DNA of 64,000 nucleotides from a bacterium HR19 (GTDB lineage: Bacteria; Calescibacteriota; Calescibacteriia; Calescibacteriales; Calescibacteriaceae): the NCBI GenBank assembly GCA_002898315.1, contig BEHV01000003.1, forward strand, positions 1-64,000. Direction: 5' to 3'. The notes beneath the pieces were generated by a model. That model saw nothing but the letters and a program-made list of their open reading frames with translations. It ran no database searches and was not told the origin of the DNA. The position numbers and the translations under genes are program-made. Shown one piece after another: positions 61,802-64,000 of this stretch; position 1 is the first letter of the stretch; the number at the start of each line of letters is the position of its first letter.

Positions 61802-64000
61802 TTATTTTCTTTTACCACGAACCGATTTTGGTTTCTGAATTGTTATCTTCTGTTCCTTCTTCTGTTCTTCACCACCTTCTAAACTTTCCTCTTCTTGCCC
61901 CATCATCTCTTCAATCTCTCTTTGAGTGAACAGTTCCACATCAAAACCCATCGCCTGCAGTTCCTTTATAAGAACAAGAAAAGATTCAGGAATAGAGGGG
62001 ACATAAATTGGCTTACCTTCTATGATATTATTTACAGTTCTCTCTCTTCCTGTCATATCGTCTGATTTTACGGTTAGCATTTCTTGCAGAGTGTATGCCG
62101 CACCGTATGCTTCAAGCGCCCACACCTCCATTTCACCAAACCTTTGTCCTCCGCCTCTTGATTTACCACCAAGGGGTTGCTGGGTTATCAGAGAATAGGG
62201 TCCCGTAGCTCTCGCGTGAATTTTATCCTCAACCATATGAACAAGTTTCATAATGTACATATACCCAACGGCAACAGGCTGATCAAACTCCTCTCCTGTT
62301 CTGCCATCGCGTAATCTTACTGAGAAAGATTCTGGAATTCCCAATCTCCTCGCAAGTTCCTTTATTTCTTCTTCTTTCACTCCACAAAACGGGGGAACTG
62401 CAAACCTGACTCCTAATCTTTCTGCCTCACGAACAAATTTTAGCAGCTCATCTGCTGAAAGAGAATCAACATACTCAAAAAATCGCGAGATTATTCCCGT
62501 CCTATCTTCACCATCAGCAAGAATTTCTTTTATCTTCTTCTTCACACTTTCCGAAACATTCCTTATATATTCATCTTGGAGACCTTGAAATGTTTCCGCT
62601 ATTCTTTTGCCGAGCTCTTTTGCCACCCATCCGAGCTGGAGCTCAAGGAGCTGTCCTATATTCATTCTTGAAGGTATCCCAAGTGGGCTCAAAATTATAT
62701 CTACCGGGGTACCATCTGGCAAAAACGGCATATCTTCCTGTGGTAAGATAACCGATACGACTCCCTTGTTCCCGTGCCTTCCGGAAAGTTTATCTCCAAC
62801 CTGTATCTTCCTCTTTGACGTTACCATTATTCTTATCCTTTTGAGAACTCCCGGAGGAAGTTCTTCACCTTTCCTAACCTCAGATATCTTTTCCTCAAAA
62901 ATCTTTTTGATCAGCTCTTCCTCTTTTTCAAAATCAGCTATTACTCTGTTTATATTCTCAAGAGATTCATCATCTATAATTCCTCTGAGGGATTCAAAGA
63001 ACTTTCTCATGCTTGAGACCTCTTTATATTCTTTCAGCTTTGAAATAAGAGCTTCTATGAACCGAGGAGAGTTTTCAGAAAACTCGTCTTTACCTATCTT
63101 TACAGGAGAGAGTATTTTTATTTTAGAAAGGTGAGGGGAAAGATTGCTCCAGAGTTTTCCTCTCAAAATCTCAACAGCATCTTGCATATCTTTTTTTATC
63201 TTGTTTATCCTCTCTTCTTCTTGTCTTTTTATTCTCTCATCTTTGACAACTCCTTTTTTGTAGTGTACTGAGACAGAAAGGACTATTCCTTTTATATCTG
63301 GCGGGCAACGCAGAGAAGAATCTCTGACATTCTCAACTGTCTTTGCGAAGATAGATTTTATCAATCTCTCCTCGGGAGTGAGTATGACTTCCGGAACGGG
63401 GGTAAGTTTGCCGACGAGAATGTCTCCCGGATTGACGAACGCGCCGACTCTGACCACTCCATCTTCATCAAGGTTTGCCACAAGTTCGGGAGAAACACCG
63501 GGAATATCTCTTGAAAGTTCTTCCGGACCGTACCTTGTTTCTCTGACATCAACAGAGAGTTCTTCTATATGAACTGATGTATATACATCATCGTAGACAA
63601 GTCGTTCTGATATGACTATTGAATCCTCAAAGTTGTATCCTCGCCAGCTCATTATAGCAACAAGGACATTTTTTCCAAGAGAGAGTTCTCCTCCCGCGGT
63701 AGAATGTCCATCTGCAATGACTTCGCCTTTTTTCACTCTCTGCCCGAGACGGACGAGCGGTCTTTGATTTACCGCAGTAGATTGATTTGTTCTTGACCAC
63801 TTTGTCAGAGTATATATATCTGCCATTCCTTTCAGTTCCGGATGTTCAGGGTCATCAATTTCAACAACTATTCTTTCTGAGTCAACGTACTTTACTATAC
63901 CCGAGTGGCGAGCGACAACAACGGCAAGAGCGTTTTTAGCGACCTCTTTCTCATGACCCACTCCCACAAGCGGAGGTTCTGTAAAAAGAAGTGGAACCGC
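61802..64000 (-). CDS. rpoB: RNA polymerase beta subunit (5' end beyond the window)
   Basis: The frame is open to base 64000, giving the C-terminal 732 residues. The first visible residues (AVPLLF, then PLVGVGHEK) match the conserved QAVPLL...VGTGxE segment. Further motifs: MSWRGYNFEDSIVISE, GRHGNKGVVS, LSPLGIPSRMNIGQ, KLVHMVEDKIHARATGPYS, GQRFGEMEVWALEAYGA and LTVKSDDMTGR. An insertion of about 100 residues with coiled-coil character (ERIKRQEEERINKIKKD) lies between lobe segments. It is followed by rpoC. Confidence 0.97.
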   Translation of the reverse strand, partial: AVPLLFTEPPLVGVGHEKEVAKNALAVVVARHSGIVKYVDSERIVVEIDDPEHPELKGMADIYTLTKWSRTNQSTAVNQRPLVRLGQRVKKGEVIADGHSTAGGELSLGKNVLVAIMSWRGYNFEDSIVISERLVYDDVYTSVHIEELSVDVRETRYGPEELSRDIPGVSPELVANLDEDGVVRVGAFVNPGDILVGKLTPVPEVILTPEERLIKSIFAKTVENVRDSSLRCPPDIKGIVLSVSVHYKKGVVKDERIKRQEEERINKIKKDMQDAVEILRGKLWSNLSPHLSKIKILSPVKIGKDEFSENSPRFIEALISKLKEYKEVSSMRKFFESLRGIIDDESLENINRVIADFEKEEELIKKIFEEKISEVRKGEELPPGVLKRIRIMVTSKRKIQVGDKLSGRHGNKGVVSVILPQEDMPFLPDGTPVDIILSPLGIPSRMNIGQLLELQLGWVAKELGKRIAETFQGLQDEYIRNVSESVKKKIKEILADGEDRTGIISRFFEYVDSLSADELLKFVREAERLGVRFAVPPFCGVKEEEIKELARRLGIPESFSVRLRDGRTGEEFDQPVAVGYMYIMKLVHMVEDKIHARATGPYSLITQQPLGGKSRGGGQRFGEMEVWALEAYGAAYTLQEMLTVKSDDMTGRERTVNNIIEGKPIYVPSIPESFLVLIKELQAMGFDVELFTQREIEEMMGQEEESLEGGEEQKKEQKITIQKPKSVRGKRK

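Noticed and set aside
1-64000. Genetic-code reassignment of TGA (for example to Gly or Trp)
   Set aside because: TGA ends many well-defined genes at their family length, including rpsB, tpiA and trmB.
1-64000. tRNA, rRNA, riboswitches, insertion sequences, integrases
   Set aside because: No cloverleaf-like segment, conserved rRNA block, transposase motif or terminal inverted repeat was recognised on reading the intergenic regions.

Overview
This is one continuous stretch of bacterial chromosome: AT-rich, compact and strand-mixed, with 56 protein-coding loci I can support. I see no rRNA, tRNA, CRISPR array, insertion sequence or phage gene, and no gene-free stretch longer than about 300 bases. 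The longest gap is about 240 bp, at 18650-18886. The cell type is a flagellated diderm: flgK, flgL and fliL; an LptA/LptC-like protein; an ExbD/TolR protein; a Wzi-like outer-membrane barrel; and many lipobox lipoproteins. Arg is mostly AGA/AGG, Ile is often ATA, proteins are Lys/Glu/Ile-rich, TrmB has a long C-terminal extension, and inositol-1-phosphate synthase is present. Together these suggest a thermophilic, deep-branching lineage. I cannot name the phylum from sequence alone.

Layout. 0-13.7 kb holds mostly unrecognised envelope proteins: a PKD/beta-propeller protein, a three-gene lipoprotein operon, two polytopic glycosyltransferase-like proteins around an SGNH hydrolase, a lipoprotein gene split by an in-frame TGA, and an RCC1-repeat lipoprotein. 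13.8-24.7 kb is a metabolic island: a SPASM radical SAM protein, three B12-binding radical SAM proteins, a methyltransferase, inositol-1-phosphate synthase, an odd MetE-like protein with a Lys-rich tail, PurC and a hemerythrin. 24.7-28 kb is ftsQ-ftsA-ftsZ. 28-31.5 kb is a short flagellar operon (possible chaperone, flgK, flgL). 31.5-44.4 kb mixes housekeeping genes (uppP, tpiA, yicC, rpsO, fliL, nuoB, rplY, trmB, exbD, a phosphoglycerate mutase family gene) with acyl-CoA enzymes (hydroxyacyl-CoA dehydrogenase, SDR, thiolase). 44.5-56.9 kb carries PBP2, the Wzi-like barrel, miaB, cobS, rpsB, lysS, an LptA/LptC-like gene, a Trm112-like operon, an RNase HII-like gene and hom. 56.9-64 kb is rpoC and the 3' part of rpoB, which runs off the window.

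Genes that seem to work together: ftsQAZ with uppP and PBP2 in division and wall synthesis; flgK, flgL and fliL in motility; hydroxyacyl-CoA dehydrogenase, SDR and thiolase in acyl-CoA metabolism; cobS with the B12-dependent radical SAM enzymes (distant in the window, linked only by cofactor).

Two translation-start classes are visible. One has strong Shine-Dalgarno sequences (ftsZ, ftsA, flgL, rpoC, thiolase). The other has no Shine-Dalgarno but a TATAAT-like hexamer 5-7 nt before the start codon, as expected for leaderless mRNAs. The best leads for new biology are the radical SAM/inositol region, the MetE-like protein without its zinc HxC motif, the in-frame TGA at 12369, and the RNase HII-like protein with an altered GRG motif.
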